Source: Amoeboaphelidium protococcarum (Eukaryota > Aphelidiomycota > Aphelidea). From it: a stretch of 64,000 bases of DNA. Positions 24,472-38,180 of the stretch are shown one piece after another (position 1 is the stretch's first letter; each line of letters begins with the position of its first letter). The stretch lies in the NCBI GenBank assembly GCA_023515745.1, contig JALECJ010000257.1:1552687-1616686 (forward strand), written 5' to 3'. The notes beneath the pieces were generated by a model. It had not been told where the DNA came from and ran no database searches. It saw nothing but the letters and a program-made list of their open reading frames with translations. Position numbers and translations under genes: made by a program.

Positions 24472-25018
24472 ATGGTTTCATAGCAAACGAGAAATAAAAT
24501 TGTATCATACACTTCAGGTGCTTTAATGGCCACTGCGCTGTTTCTCCTTATCGATGCCTCAGTTCTAAGTCAATACTATCAGTTTGATTAGGGAAAAGTA
24601 ACCGGAGTCATATGGGTGCCATTTATTATCCATTTGATAGCATTTATAATGTAACATTTGACTTTATTTGAAATAGATCGATAATGCTATTTTGATTTGT
24701 TTATTGTGTAGAGTCAATGCTGTGCCAGCTGATGCTATAGAAGAAATGCAGGCGGGAAATGTATTCTCTGAAGATACCAAAGTGCCTTCATTTTGGCTCT
24801 TTCTAGGATTCCTCATGAGTTTCTGCGCCATATTTGCGGCAACGTACATAATGATTGTGCAGTATATCATAAATTCACCGCAACCTCCATCCTCTGCTCC
24901 ACCAGAAGTTGATTAAAGGACAATGGTATGGCCTGGAGTTGCAGTCTTTTTGCAGAACGTTTTCATATTCGTAAGTTTAGTCATGATGAGATTTGCTCGC
25001 AAAAATACAAGTTTTTGA
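24472..25018 (+). CDS. TMEM50-family four-helix membrane protein
   Basis: 161 aa in two exons: 24472-24650 and 24712-25018, intron 24651-24711 (61 nt, GTAACA...GTGTAG). The joined sequence reads through the junction as a membrane helix followed by NAVPADAI, matching the FLMINAVSNGQV region of TMEM50A/B. Other matching parts are a first hydrophobic segment ending LLIDASVL (IIIDAAVI in TMEM50), the WLFLGFLMSF helix and WPGVAVFLQNVFIF near the C-terminus. Four transmembrane segments fit the family (human TMEM50A 157 aa). The family is ER/endosome-resident; its biochemical role is poorly known, though the yeast relative Vps68 acts with Vps55 in endosomal sorting. In-frame TAG/TAA codons encode Gln after position 3 and before the last helix. 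Confidence 0.85.
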
Positions 25019-25329
25019 TTAGAATTATTATTGCATTTGTACCAAATAATAACGCTTAGAGATCTATTCGAATATATACTGTTAAATTCTCCAAAGAACT
25101 ATTGTATGGTGATGATGATAAATGCATACGACAATAGTATTCACCATCAGCATCGCTCTGACGCGAGTTGAAACGGCCATTGTGGCGCAGGAGATGCGTG
25201 TGTTCCTAAACTTCTTTTAACACTCGTTCTCGCTTGTTCGCGCGCTGTCTCTTTGTCTTCGCGTTCCCTTTTCTTGTGTCGTGATACTCTCCGCCGTTAC
25301 AGTCCTGATCAACAACGATAAAAATAAGA
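25019..25329. other. Intergenic, TMEM50 to PEX3
   Basis: 311 bp. CT-rich and CGCG-containing stretch (25180-25290) probably belongs to the PEX3 promoter. No gene seen. Confidence 0.4.
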
Positions 25330-26894
25330 ATGATTACTGCATTATCTGGCTTTATAAGAAAGCGGCGAGGAACTCTCTTCTGGACTGCTGCCGTGTCTGC
25401 TGGTGTATATTTCGCAGGTATGTTTACTGTCGTATATTAATTGCCTAAATAATGAACGCGCGTGCGGACTCCTTCTATTCAAGTGTGTGTGTAGGTCAGT
25501 ATGCAAAGAGTAAGATTGATGAAATGATGCTCAAATCGGAACTAGATAGGTACCTCAAAGACAAGTAAGATTACCATTGTTTAAATGTTCATATACTAAA
25601 CATCGCTGTGTAAATGAGTTAATTTCTTTGATCATGGTGTAGTATAAAGAAGCGATTTACTCAGAATTAGCAAGATGTCATCCTAACTCTACTCTCGTAT
25701 CTGCCGTCAATCACTGAGCAGCTCATGGCAGAGATGGATGTTGAATCGCTGACTTTGAAATTGAGAAATCTGTCCGCTCAGAGTGTCTAGTAAGACAACT
25801 TTGACCATTTGGGGTTATAATCACGTCAATCAGAAGAGAGCAATGAAGAGTGGTTGAAGCGAGTGAAGGCAGCTTATTGGGACCGATTGAAGCAGTTTAG
25901 TATTGCAAGAACTATTGCTGCACTCTACATTTACAATCTATTTCATCTACTGCTTTAAGTGTAATTGAACATGGTTGGCCGCTATACTTATTTAGAGAGC
26001 CTGGAAGCTATTGACGCGGACAAGGTTGTATATCCTGTCCGTAGTGGTGACACTGACGGGAATGTATAAGCTGGTGATCCTAATCATCATCATAGAACGA
26101 AATTACTTTCAGCTGAAGTTGAGAAGCAGTATCTGTCGCTGTCCTATTATTTTATGAATGTCGGAATGAAGCAGATTGTGGATATGGTTTTGCAGTGTAC
26201 CAGGGATGTCTTTTCAGATGTCGCGCTGTCGTAAAAGTTATCCCATGATGACTTGATATAGAAAGTATCGTTGATATGTGAGCAGGTAGATACGCAATTG
26301 TTGGATGGTGATACTCACCAGCTTTAAAGTTTATTATTTCCATCACTGGATCCTTCGAATAGAGATGATGAAGTTGGCATTGAGCGATGGATAAAGAAGA
26401 GCTTATATGGTGAGTAGATTGAGCTATCTGCGGTGAATGTTGAAGTCTCGCAGTAGTTGATTGATTTGTGTAAGGAGACGGTGGACCTGCTGTAATCCAG
26501 AGATGCTTCAATTGCCTTATAAGACACTTTGAAGGCGTCTTAAGACCATCTAAAGTAACTCTATCTGCCTGAAGATTAAGTGACTGCTATGAAAGCTTCA
26601 TCTAAAGAACATATCACCAAAGTAGTTGATGATAATGATCATGGGCCATCAATTGTGGAGTTGTAGTATAGTCCTCTGGCTCTGCATTTGCCTAAATTTG
26701 CGCGCCTTACTCATAACATTCTGACTCCATTCCCTAATACTCTGGCTAAAGTTCTGGATAAGAATTGTAATGACATGAAGGCTTTCTGTGCCGTGATTTA
26801 CACTACTGATACCGCTGATGTAGATGCTTAGTGTTCTCGCAATGAAGGCATGAGTGGTGGTGGTGGTGAACGTAGAATGTTAAATGAGGAGTGA
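25330..26894 (+). CDS. PEX3: Peroxin-3 (peroxisomal membrane protein import receptor)
   Basis: Docks the PEX19-cargo complex on the peroxisome membrane. 469 aa in three exons: 25330-25417, 25495-25564, 25643-26894; introns of 77 nt (GTATGT...GTGTAG) and 78 nt (GTAAGA...GTGTAG). The N-terminus has the PEX3 pattern: a basic start, a hydrophobic anchor (FWTAAVSAGVYFAG) and GQYAKSKIDE. The third exon holds LTLLSYLPSITEQLM, then ARTIAALYIYNLFHLLLQVQLNMVGRY and KQYLSLSYYFMNVG, all family landmarks. Exon sum is 1410 nt. Internal Gln-rich loops use TAA/TAG. The stop is only 35 bp from the stop of the convergent phosphatase gene, so the 3' UTRs must overlap or be very short. Confidence 0.92.
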
Positions 26895-26929
26895 ACAAAA
26901 GTTGTATTATCGATCGATCACTAGTGTAT

Positions 26930-28693
26930 TCATAACTTGGCTTTCGCCTTTAAATTATCATACTTTTGCATGATCTGCTCAGTCCAAGATTTGAATTAAA
27001 TATCACCATCAATAGACTGAAGCTGATAGACCGTGTCATCTCGGTCATCACTAGACTTAAGGCCACCTTCAACGCCTTCAGTCTTATCCTTCTGGAATGC
27101 CACAATAACCGTGATATCATCTCTATACCTTCTGCTCACCTTCTGATCTAAACTCAAAATCTGAATGGCGACTCGAGATTTCAGCTCTTCCATGGTCATA
27201 ATCTTTCCATTATCATCTCGCATAGGTTCAGTCTAGTTAGGCAGGAACTCTACAGCCTTTCTGGTCAAATACACGGCAGCATTCGTATCCAGATTATTTT
27301 TGCTCTATTACTTATCGGCGGATTATTAATGCTATTGCTTTTACAGCTAGAGATACTCTTCAACGTACCCGGCAGCTTCTTCACTAGACATTGTGTCCCA
27401 TAGGCCATCAGATGCTATAATAACAAAGTTGCGAGTTGATTCCTAACCGGATACAGCTTATATCTTATGCAACGACACTTCAGGCTCAGCCGTTACATAC
27501 GGAGGACTATGATACTGTGGGGGAGCTGAAATTCCATTCTTAAGATACTACTTCTTCTTGACAATGCTACTGCCATATGAAGAAGAACCTTCGCTGGGGA
27601 TCAAATCATCTTGGATCCTCTGATTAAGACGCTCCATCTCCTGCAATGTCCATTTGTATCTCCCATCACCGAAAGCTCTACTGGGCATTAGGCCACCCAG
27701 TATGCGACCATGATAGATTACGTATGGCTCATTAGGATGTTCTTTAAGTAGACGCTTCTTCTCATTCAGATTCCCCTCTGGATTATGATCTTCAGTCAGC
27801 TACTGATACTTGACATCCGGTGACTATTTATTCATCACCACACGCACATCTCCAGTGTGGGCGGTCACTAACGATTAGTCTTTCGCAATCGCTGTGGCAC
27901 TAACAGCGCCGCTCAGAGAACTTGCAAGTAGATCTTCATAGAGTGGATACTTGGTATCCAGAGCACTTTTACAAAGCTCTTTATCAAGTGTATTAGATGC
28001 ATTCTTCAACAGCGCAGACACAGTGGATACGTCTTAAATATGGTCATCAGCGGTGACTTTGTTAACCTTCTGCATAGCATAATGATGCAGATACTTGTGA
28101 TAGTTATGGCGAAGGCTCTCTGCACAAGCACTTCCAGAATGACCATCATGAACTGACATGTACAAGGTGCCTTGGATCAAATCAATCGAGTGGCGATCTT
28201 CCATTTGAGGATTAGAAGCCACTTAATTAACATGAATATCCCAATGAGGAGCGATGAATCTATAACTATTCTCTCTGAGAACCTTGTCCACAATCGTTTT
28301 CAGTTCTGTAAGGGGCACCGTGGATGAGCCATCAGACTTGATCAGGCCTTTGAAGTGTCTCGCCGGGTGCTAAGGGACTCTATCGTACAGTTGTTGCATA
28401 GCACCTTTAGATACTGCATGTAAACCAGCGGACTAATTCATCTTAAAGAGCGATAGATTATACGATGATGATGATGTAGATGAATAGAATCCAGCCAGGA
28501 GAACAGCAGCACCACCAACTAAGAGACTTCCAAACAGCAAACGGCGCCTTCTACCGGAAGCTCCTGGTGATGACGGTGGTGTATGAGGCGGCGAAGGTGA
28601 TGATGAACTTTATCTGATAACTTCGGATGTAGATAACTACCGAGTTTGTCTACTAGGAGATTACTTCTCGCCAACTTATTTACTACTAACCAT
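26930..28693 (-). CDS. PP2C-family mitochondrial phosphatase, pyruvate dehydrogenase phosphatase-like
   Basis: 587-aa metal-dependent Ser/Thr phosphatase. After a basic Ser/Pro-rich leader there is one hydrophobic segment (residues ~50-68, GSLLVGGAAVLLAGF), then PP2C motifs: MEDRHS, VHDGHSGSACAESL (metal-binding Asp), GRILGGLMPSRAFGD, PPYVTAEPEV, IIASDGLWDTMSSEEA and RRYRDDITV. The LMPSRAFGD and PYVTAEPEV motifs match the PDP subfamily, which reactivates mitochondrial pyruvate dehydrogenase. VHDGHSG replaces the usual FDGHAG, as seen in some active members. The membrane segment suggests inner-membrane anchoring, as for yeast Ptc-type enzymes; substrate assignment is inference. A Gln/His/Lys run with many TAA/TAG codons lies between the last two motif groups. 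Confidence 0.87.
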
Positions 28694-28968
28694 CAAATCG
28701 CTTTAGAAATATTGAAATTGCCGACTGCTGGTACTTGATTGATATTAGCGAGAGGCAGAGAGACAAGGCGAGCGGTGGAAGTTTGGCTCAATAAAAACAA
28801 GCAAAACAAGACAAGATCTGTGTAAAAGCCATTTAAAGTAATTAACTCTTCATTTATATATATTTAATCGCGATCAATCAAAGAGTATCATTAAGAGCAG
28901 CTATGGACAATAATATAATGATGCTAATGCAGAGTCTGTATCAAGTAGGACACGAAAGGATACGCGAC

Positions 28969-31260
28969 TCAATGCCGAGTTTAATTATGCATACTTCGAC
29001 TCCCTCCATTGTTTTAAGCTCCCATGCCGCTATCACTATTACTAGCATTATAATTACTAGAGCTCTAGGAATATCCACTGGTAAACAAAGCCTTGGCCCC
29101 AGATAATGGACTCTTTTACCTCTACTATTACTATTACTATTCCTATTGATCACTAGCGTTTGCCGAAGGCTAATAGCTGAAGCCTTGAGTAGACAATGTA
29201 CCCGGGGCAGTATTCCTATCACGATTCATCTACTCCACACCAGAACTACCACTACCACCAACAGAAGATTAGCTTTAAGCAGCGGCGCGTTACTCATTAC
29301 CCGACTGCCAGAGACCGAGGAGAGTCTTCCCAGTTAATTAAGGCGATTTCCGCTCAGGAGACTTGTCACTGTAAAGTGAGCCGGTCATCAGTTACGATTT
29401 TCCACTTTACACTTACACCTGATCACTCAACGCCAATGCCAACTTGGCAGGTGCCGTCCTAACACTAGCCTCCATCTCGGATTCAAATTCCTCATCGTCT
29501 TGGAAATCTCCATCTTCATCAATGTCATTGCCATCTTGAAGCTATTCGCCCTCTGCCAGCATACGCACCTCGCCTGATCTGTGTTGATACGCAGGATGAT
29601 ATATATTCTAATTAGAAAAATCGCCCCGGCTCTATCTGTTATCCTAAGAGAACGCGCTGAGTAATTAATTAATATTAGTGTCCCCGCTGAAATGGTGGAT
29701 AGTGCGATGATCCTACTCCATAATGGTCTTATTCATCCGATAGTGGAGCGATGCATTGTGATTAGGCTCAATAGTCTTGTACTTCTCCAGAGGTAGATGC
29801 TGGAATCCATGCTGCTAAATCGGCTTCCTATACTCTGCAAGCAAAGACTGCTGATGCTATCCAGATGTCGTCTATTGTTAATGTTTCTGTGAAGGCGGCC
29901 TAAACTCTTTACCTTCATCCAATTTAGGCAGAACAGCATATGGTGCAAAAGACTATTATCCTTGCTATTACCACTAGGAGGATGGGGAGAACTCTTGCTT
30001 GATCTTCCTAGTCTTCCTCCTCAAACTCTTCAACAGCTTCAGGGAGAACATCTTGTTCTTCTTACTCACCACCTTATGCTCGTCAAAATCACTAACTTCA
30101 TTCATGATCTAATCGCGAGGCATATGAGTATTCAGAGGCATCTAGTAATGAGGCATAGCAAATGATGGCGGAAAATCAATCGTATTGGCGTGCCTGAGTG
30201 GTAACAAGTGACTCATCTGACTCTTATTACTAGCCGGATTCAACAGGAGAGGTAGAGCGTGTGGAGCTACATCTGCGGTTCGTATAGAGACAGTTTGATG
30301 CTCTGATTAACCTTATTATTACATATTACTCTTTTTAAGAGAGCTGCTACTGATATTATTACTATTTATGAACGATCCGGTGGGCGATATAGCTTAAATT
30401 GGAGTCTAATGGATGGTAATTGTTCTCGGGATGCTCATAGTCGCTGAAGCTTACTATGGCGGAGATTAAGCAGCAATCTTTAACTCTTACTACTAAACAC
30501 CTTTCATACTAATAGACGAACTCTAAGCTTTTATGGCAACATCAGGCAAAGAAGCAAAGCTGGTCAATTTCTAATCTTTAAAAGAAAATGGCCGTACAGA
30601 TTCCTCACCACCAGATCCAATGTCCATAAAATGTTAATCATCCTCGTCAGGCTCCTAATCATCAAATACTCCATTCTAATTGTCTTCATAATCGGCATTA
30701 AACATTAGATCCTTATCCAATTCAATATCATTCCCAATTTTCTACGACTAATCATGATCCCAATCCATACCATGGAGTTGCGATTAATGCGAATCTCTAT
30801 TATCATAACCGTATTAATTACTAGAATCTAGAGACGACATTTCTTAAACAAGATGAGATTTCAACTCTTTTGCATTCTTTTATTTAGTATGATGATGACT
30901 AGCATTAGATCGAATATCTTTACGATTCTTTGCCAATGACGATGATGAAATATGATGATGACTTTCATGACTACTAGAGTGATTACTTTTACTACTCTTC
31001 ACAGACGCGGCAGAAGATATTGAGGCATTACTCTTCTTGCCGCTTATAGATTTCTAAGTCGAATGGAGCAGATGATCAATGTCAAACACTTGATGATGAT
31101 GATGACTTTTACCATGATGACCAGAACTGCCACTCTACTCCACAGAATGTGACGATGATCTGATGTGAGTTTTATAATGTCCACTACTGGCACTATTATT
31201 ATTATTATTATTACTGTTCTTATTGCTCACTATGCTTCCACTACTACTAGCGTTACTCAT
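28969..31260 (-). CDS. Large low-complexity (Ser/Asn/Gln/His-rich) protein, unknown
   Basis: A continuous 763-codon frame from ATG 31260-31258 to TGA 28971-28969. No family recognised. It opens with Ser/Asn repeats and His clusters (SHHHHQ), has acidic patches (PDEDDQ; DIDEDGDFQDDEEFE), a basic segment near SKKNKMFSLKLLKSLRRKTRK that could be a nuclear-localisation or membrane-binding motif, and Gln runs made of TAA/TAG. Chance openness of this length with one stop codon is very unlikely, and codon-level bias toward Ser, Asn, Gln and Asp supports a real gene. The promoter side has TATATATAAA-like sequence immediately before the ATG. A regulatory or scaffold protein would fit, but nothing proves it. 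Confidence 0.7.
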
Positions 31261-31958
31261 TTTTATATATATAAAAAATGCAACTACTGAATATCCAACC
31301 AATTACTACTTTGATCTCAAGATGGAGATGATTGCAAATCAAGATGTATACAGATTTAAACGGCTTTTTAACCAAGACAAAGACCTCCAAACTAGACTAA
31401 AGCACAAACTAATACTTAAAAGCAGATTAAATCAAATGTACTGCTTCTACTCTCAGTGAACAAATAGGGGAGGTGCTGCTGATTGATTGTGAGAAAGAAA
31501 CAAAAGGAAAAGGAAGAAATGAGAAGAGACAAAGAGAAATCAAAGCAACGACAGGTTTTGAAGAAAAAAGATTTCCGAGATTTCTTTCGCGCTGGAGAAT
31601 GCCAACTGGCCGTCGTAACATCACGCGACATGAGCGTCATCTTCTTTCCGAGCATAACGTCTCTTTCACATGCCGTAGAAGATGAACTTGTTTCAATTTC
31701 GAATATGTTTCGCTGATTATGGTTAAATAGGATTTACTGTGGTTTTCTTGTGTACTTTGATACGTAAGTGGTGCATTAAATCTGATGTTGATGACACGCT
31801 GAATGTAAAGTGAGAGCGCGTATCATCAACAGGAATATTGCAGACTAGTGGTGATTTTCTCTTGTAATAAAAGATTGAGTTGATGGTAATTATGATTTCA
31901 AATTCTTCACACAGATACATGTAAGTGGTAGTCACACGCAATCAGACTAATCCCGTAC
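31261..31958. other. Intergenic region with unassigned short ORFs
   Basis: About 700 bp between two minus-strand genes. Candidate frames: plus 31483-31716 (Lys/Arg/Glu-rich, ending NMFR), and minus 31681-31941, which stays open through TAA to a TGA. Neither shows a known domain. TATATATAAAAAA at 31264-31278 lies just upstream of the 28969-31260 gene. Confidence 0.35.
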
Positions 31959-33228
<1,270 letters not shown>

Positions 33229-34245
33229 ATGCCGGCAATGGAATCAGAATTAGGTAGAGAGTATCTTTAAACGCTAGATCGGAATAAGCTCAAGAAATAT
33301 TGTCTAAAGTTCAATGTGAAGATTGTTGGCTCTAACGCTAGTCTAGTAGACAAAATTTTAATTGCTCAAAATCAATTAAAATCATTAGATAAAATACAAG
33401 AATTAGAAAATAGTCCATACCTTAAATTGGAAAACACGGAATCTTAAGAGACTGAGTGGCATGATGCCGTGTCTGATCATGAATATGAGAACAGAGTATG
33501 TACCATCAACGTAAATGAAACAGTGGTAGAGAATTACCAAGACGCTCAGGAGCATGTCGATCAAGCTCATCTAACACGCGAAACACTTTCACTCGCGGTT
33601 GGATTGAAAATGAGAAACAGTGAAAGCCAGACTGAAACACGCGTTTTCCGTGACGCGGCTTGTCAAACAGATGAAGATTATTATTAGGAGTTGAATGGCG
33701 ATGTCGGTGATCTACATGGCTAATTGTCCTCAGAAGTTGATGTTCACAAGCATGAAATTGGTGGCGGTAATCATTGGATATGTGGGCATTGCGCGAAGCC
33801 GTATAAAGCCGTGGATTTGCCGTATGGGTATGTAATAGATGCCAGAGCAGAGTCTGTGAATATCAAGTTACAACACTAAGTTCTACAAGTTGTAACAAAA
33901 CGTCAGCTTTAGAATGATGACTGGCTATGTAGACTGTGTGTCAGTATGCTGATTCAAAGACCATACAACAGTGCTGACAGGTAGTCTCAAGTGGAGAACA
34001 GATCCGTGGTATCCGAGAATTCATCATCATCATTCTGCACCGTCACCAGTATGAAAACTGATTTTTAGAATTAGCGGACTCAATCGCCATCAAGGTATCA
34101 GTCCCCTGCAAAAAGACGTCACAGCTCCAACTGGCAGCCCACAAGTGCTAGAAAGAGAAGATCACTTGCACCTCCTCAGAAACTGAAGCCACGCGAGACT
34201 CTTATTAATACTCCACTGAAGCCCAGTGTTTGGTTTAATAGCTGA
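33229..34245 (+). CDS. Unknown protein with SAP-like N-terminus and CxxC zinc motifs
   Basis: 338-aa frame, no intron. Residues ~10-45 (LDRNKLKKYCLKFNVKIVG) resemble a SAP motif, a helix-turn-helix used for DNA or chromatin binding. In the middle are two CxxC pairs, WICGHCAKPY and WLCRLCVSM, about 50 residues apart, consistent with one zinc site. The C-terminal 90 residues are basic and Ser/Pro/Arg-rich (AKRRHSS, ARKRRSLAPP), nuclear-looking. An acidic stretch holds the short repeated theme SQTET/CQTDE. I cannot place it in a named family. A nuclear nucleic-acid-binding role is a guess from composition and the SAP-like helix. Confidence 0.6.
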
Positions 34246-34396
34246 TTGAATATAATATTGTTGAAACTTGTTTACTTTTGATTTTTTGACTTTTACCAGT
34301 CATAGTAAGCCGCCGACGAAGCTTTCTCTTTAACGCGAAAGTGTTTAATTTATTGTGATCTCACTCAGTAAGATTATAATTTTGAAAGTTTAAAGT

Positions 34397-35728
34397 ATGA
34401 AGATTGGAAACAAGTTGGGATTGAAGGACATTGATGTCAAGGGAAAGCGTGTATTGATGCGGTAAGTTGACAATCATCTGAACTGATGTTGATTGATGAA
34501 CATTATCCATGTACTGTATTGAACATGTAGTGTCGACTTTAATGTTCCATTCGCTGATGGCAAGATTAGCAATAATCAGCGTATAGTGGCAGCGATTCCG
34601 TCTATTGAACACTGTCTGAAGAATGGAGCCAAGGCTGTAGTGTTGATGTCCCACTTGGGCCGACCTGATGGTAAGGTGGTGTCAAAGTACTCTCTGAAGC
34701 CGGTCGCTGCTGAGGTGGAGCGACTGCTGAAGCGTAAAGTTACCTTCTTGGAGGACTGTGTCGGTTAGAAGGTTGAGGAATAGTGCAAGAATGCTGCCAA
34801 TGGTGAAGTTATTCTGCTGGAGAACTTGCGCTTCCACATCGAGGAGGAGGGATCCGTGAAGGATGAGTCAGGGAATAAGGTGAAGGCGAACAAGGAAGAT
34901 GTTGAAAAGTTTAGACAATCCCTATCGCAGTTGGGCGACGTGTATGTGAATGATGCTTTCGGTACTGCGCATCGTGCACACAGCTCTGTAGTGGGTATTA
35001 AGCTCGAGACTAGAGCTGCCGGCTTCTTGATGAAGAAGGAGTTGGACTTTTTCGGTATGGCATTGGAAAATCCGCAGCGTCCATTTCTGGCCATCATTGG
35101 TGGTGCCAAGGTGTCTGATAAGATTTAGCTGATTGAGAATCTATTGGATAAGGTCAATGCGATGATCATTGGTGGTGGTATGGCGTTCACCTTCAAGAAG
35201 GTTGTGGATGGTGTGTCCATTGGAAAATCCCTGTTTGATGAAGAGGGTGGTAAGATTGTGAAGAAGTTGGTGGAGAAGGCCAAGAGCAAGAATGTGGAGT
35301 TGGTGTTCCCTGTGGACTATGTCACTGCATCCAAGTTTGCCAAAGATGCCGAGGTTGGATATGCTGATGACAAGTCTGGCATCAAGGACGAGTGGATGGG
35401 CTTGGATGTCGGCAGCGAGTCTGTAAAGAAGTTCAAGGACGTTGTGTTGAAGAGTAAGACCATCCTGTGGAATGGCCCAATGGGTGTATTTGAGTTTGAT
35501 AGCTTCTCCGCGGGAACTAGAGGTGTTCTTGATGCTGTTATTGAAGCAACGGCGTAGAATGGCGCCATCTCTATTGTTGGTGGCGGTGACACGGCAACTG
35601 CAGTATCCAAATGGAATGCTGATGATAAAGTGTCGCATGTTAGTACTGGCGGTGGAAGCTCCGTTGAATTGGCAGAAGGTAAGGAGCTGCCTGGCGTTGT
35701 AAACTTGTGCGATGCCAAGACTCAATGA
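34397..35728 (+). CDS. PGK1: Phosphoglycerate kinase
   Basis: Glycolytic enzyme transferring phosphate from 1,3-bisphosphoglycerate to ADP. 420 aa. Exon 1 34397-34461, intron 34462-34530 (69 nt, GTAAGT...ATGTAG, contains TGA), exon 2 34531-35728; splicing joins MR to VDFNVPF, the PGK N-terminal signature. Further motifs: [80 protein letters not shown] and [14 protein letters not shown]. In SDKIQLI the Gln is a TAG codon, a direct indication of the reassigned code. The gene is in a compact plus-strand run, 151 bp after the SAP-like gene. Confidence 0.98.
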
Positions 35729-36005
35729 CTATTATATCGCTTATGATATTTTACTTATGATCAATCAATGAATATAAGACGAAGATTGTTATTGTGGTTC
35801 GGTTTCATTTGAAGTGGCACCCATGTTGAGGAAGGTAAGCTTTGGATCACGATCTCGTCGCTAGTGATTGCGTGATCATTTGCCCGTAATCCCGTCTCGC
35901 TCTGCCTATTTAAAGAGCCCCTTTCTTGACTTCGTTTCCCTAATCAGCACTCATTATTATCATTATCGTTATCAAATTAATCAGCAATCATTGCATTTTT
36001 CTATT
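35729..36005. promoter_or_regulatory. Intergenic, PGK to DPP5-like peptidase
   Basis: 277 bp with a TATTTAAAGAG box at about 35907 and pyrimidine-rich sequence ahead of the next ATG at 36006, plausible core promoter. No gene seen. Confidence 0.4.
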
Positions 36006-38180
36006 ATGAAGTAGATATTGTTATTGTTTGGCCTGATGGCTAGCTGCTTAAGTGCAGGATAAATTCCACTGATGCGCACTTCTGCTGGCTAAGATCAACT
36101 GCTGACTCCAGAGAAATTGATTGACGCGTACAAGTATGGCGATCTAGTGACGAGTCCTAGTGGCAATTTGGCTGCGTATGTTGTATCGCATTATGATCGT
36201 CAATCTGGATAGAGCATGTCAAAGGTAAATATTCAGTTTGGCACTCTGTAGGTGAGCACTGACGCGTCTCTTGGTGTCAAGGATTCTAGCCCCGCGTGGG
36301 TGAAAGAGAATGCTTTATCGTTTATCAGGTCCAAAGATGGAAAGCAGTAGTTGATGGTTACCACTCTAGAGCATAGCGGTGATTACAAACTGGTGGCAAA
36401 GGCTATCGCTGACATCAAGTATCCTATTGATCATCTCAAGTATCACGTCAAGGGTAAATTTTTCTCCTTCTCTAGCTATGTGTACCCAGATGAGCCTACT
36501 CTGAAAGGTACCGCAGCTAGGGATGAGGCGAACAAGCGCGAGGAGAAATCCACTGGTATGGTGTTTGACAACTTGTACATGCGTCATTGGGACAAGTATG
36601 AAGATGGAAAGGTTAGCCATATATTCACTGTACCTTTTGATTTGGATAATTAGGATAAGGTGGTCGATTTTGATTCTGCTAAGAATCTGATGGTCCATCA
36701 CCCTTCGTTGAGTACTCCTGTGAAGCCTTTCCCAGATGCTGCTGATTATAATTTCAGTGATGATGGTCAGTGTCTTGTGTTTAACACTTTTGCTCATAAT
36801 GGCGAATCGCGTCAGGCGTGGGCCACTCATACAAATATCTTCAAGCTGGATATTAAGGCTCCTCAGTCATTGCGTAAAGTAAATGGTGATGGAGAGGGTG
36901 CTAGATCAAGGCCAAAGTTAGTTGGCGATTGGGTTTACTTTTTAGAGATGGAGAGAGCAGGCTATGAGGCGGACAAGAATGTCTTATATCGTGTCTGTAT
37001 CAAAAAGTCTTGCAGCTCTATTGCTGAGTCACTCACTGGCCAATATGATTTCTCTGTCAAGAGTTACGAGCTAGCTAACTAAGGCTAGATGGCGTTCATC
37101 ATCACGGAGGATCGCGGACGCTCTGTGCTGTTGAAATTGAACTTGGCTAATGGTAGATTGTCTAAAATTGCTAATAAGTAGTTTTAGGAGTACAGTGTCT
37201 CGGATGTGAAGCCTGCCGGTGCATAGAGTGAATTAAGTGGTTAATTATACGCCATTGTGTCTAGTTATATTCACCCCATCGATGTTGCGTTAGTCACTGA
37301 AATTTCTGATGTAGGTGTGTCCTAGATGCATTTATTAACTCATGATAATGATAACTTGGTCAAGGGTACAAAGTATGGAGCTGTTGAGAATATCACATTC
37401 ACCGGTGCTCGTGATGAGTCAGTTCAAGGTTGGTTTATTCATCCTAGTGCTGATGCTGCGAAAGCTGACGGCAAATTACCGCCACTCGCTGTATTAATCC
37501 ACGGTGGCCCATAGAGTGCTTGGCTCAATCAGTGGAGTTATCGCTGGAATCCACAAGTGTTTGCCGCTCAAGGTTATGCGGTGCTTATGATCAACTTCCA
37601 CGGCTCAACTGGATTTGGTCAGAATTTTACCGATTCCATTAGAGGAAACTGGGGATCTTATCCATATGAAGATATTGTCACCGGCGTCAAGTATGCCGTG
37701 TCCAAGTATGGCGGTAAGGTGTTTAATGCCGATAACATTTATGGATTAGGCGCGTCTTATGGTGGTTTCATGATCAATTGGCTGAATGGTAACAATCAGG
37801 ACAAGATGTTTAAGTGCTTCGTTAATCATGACGGTGTGTTTGACAGCAAATCAATGTGGTTCACCACGGATGAGCTGTACTTTAATGAGTGGGAATTCCT
37901 TGGCACACCATGGGAGAGTCCTGAGGTGTACAGCAAATGGGATCCATCTAGATTGGTGGAGAAGTGGGAGACTCCAACGATGTTCATCCATGGTGCTTTG
38001 GACTACCGCGTTCCTCTTGATCAGGGAATTGGCGCGTTTACTGCATTGCAAAGACGTGGCGTTAAATCTCAATTCCTTCTGTTTCCAGACGAAAATCACT
38101 GGGTGCTGAACAATGAAAACTCGCTGAAATGGCACAAGGAGATTTTCCGTTGGCTGAGAAACGACTGTCCTAGACAATGA
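36006..38180 (+). CDS. Secreted prolyl-oligopeptidase family (S9C) peptidase, dipeptidyl-peptidase 5-like
   Basis: 724 aa with an N-terminal hydrophobic signal (ILLLFGLMASCLSAG), so secreted or vacuolar. The mature start LTPEKLIDAYKYGDLVTSPSGN resembles fungal DppV. Residues ~40-440 are a beta-propeller; ~480-724 an alpha/beta hydrolase with HGGP, Ser in GASYGGFM (~583), Asp in ALDYRVP (~665) and His in DENHWV (~697). Length equals fungal secreted DPP5 (about 720). DPP5 cleaves X-Ala, His-Ser or Ser-Tyr N-terminal dipeptides; acylaminoacyl peptidase is the alternative but lacks a signal peptide. A TAG codon gives the Gln directly after HGGP, where family members have Gln. No introns. Confidence 0.9.
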
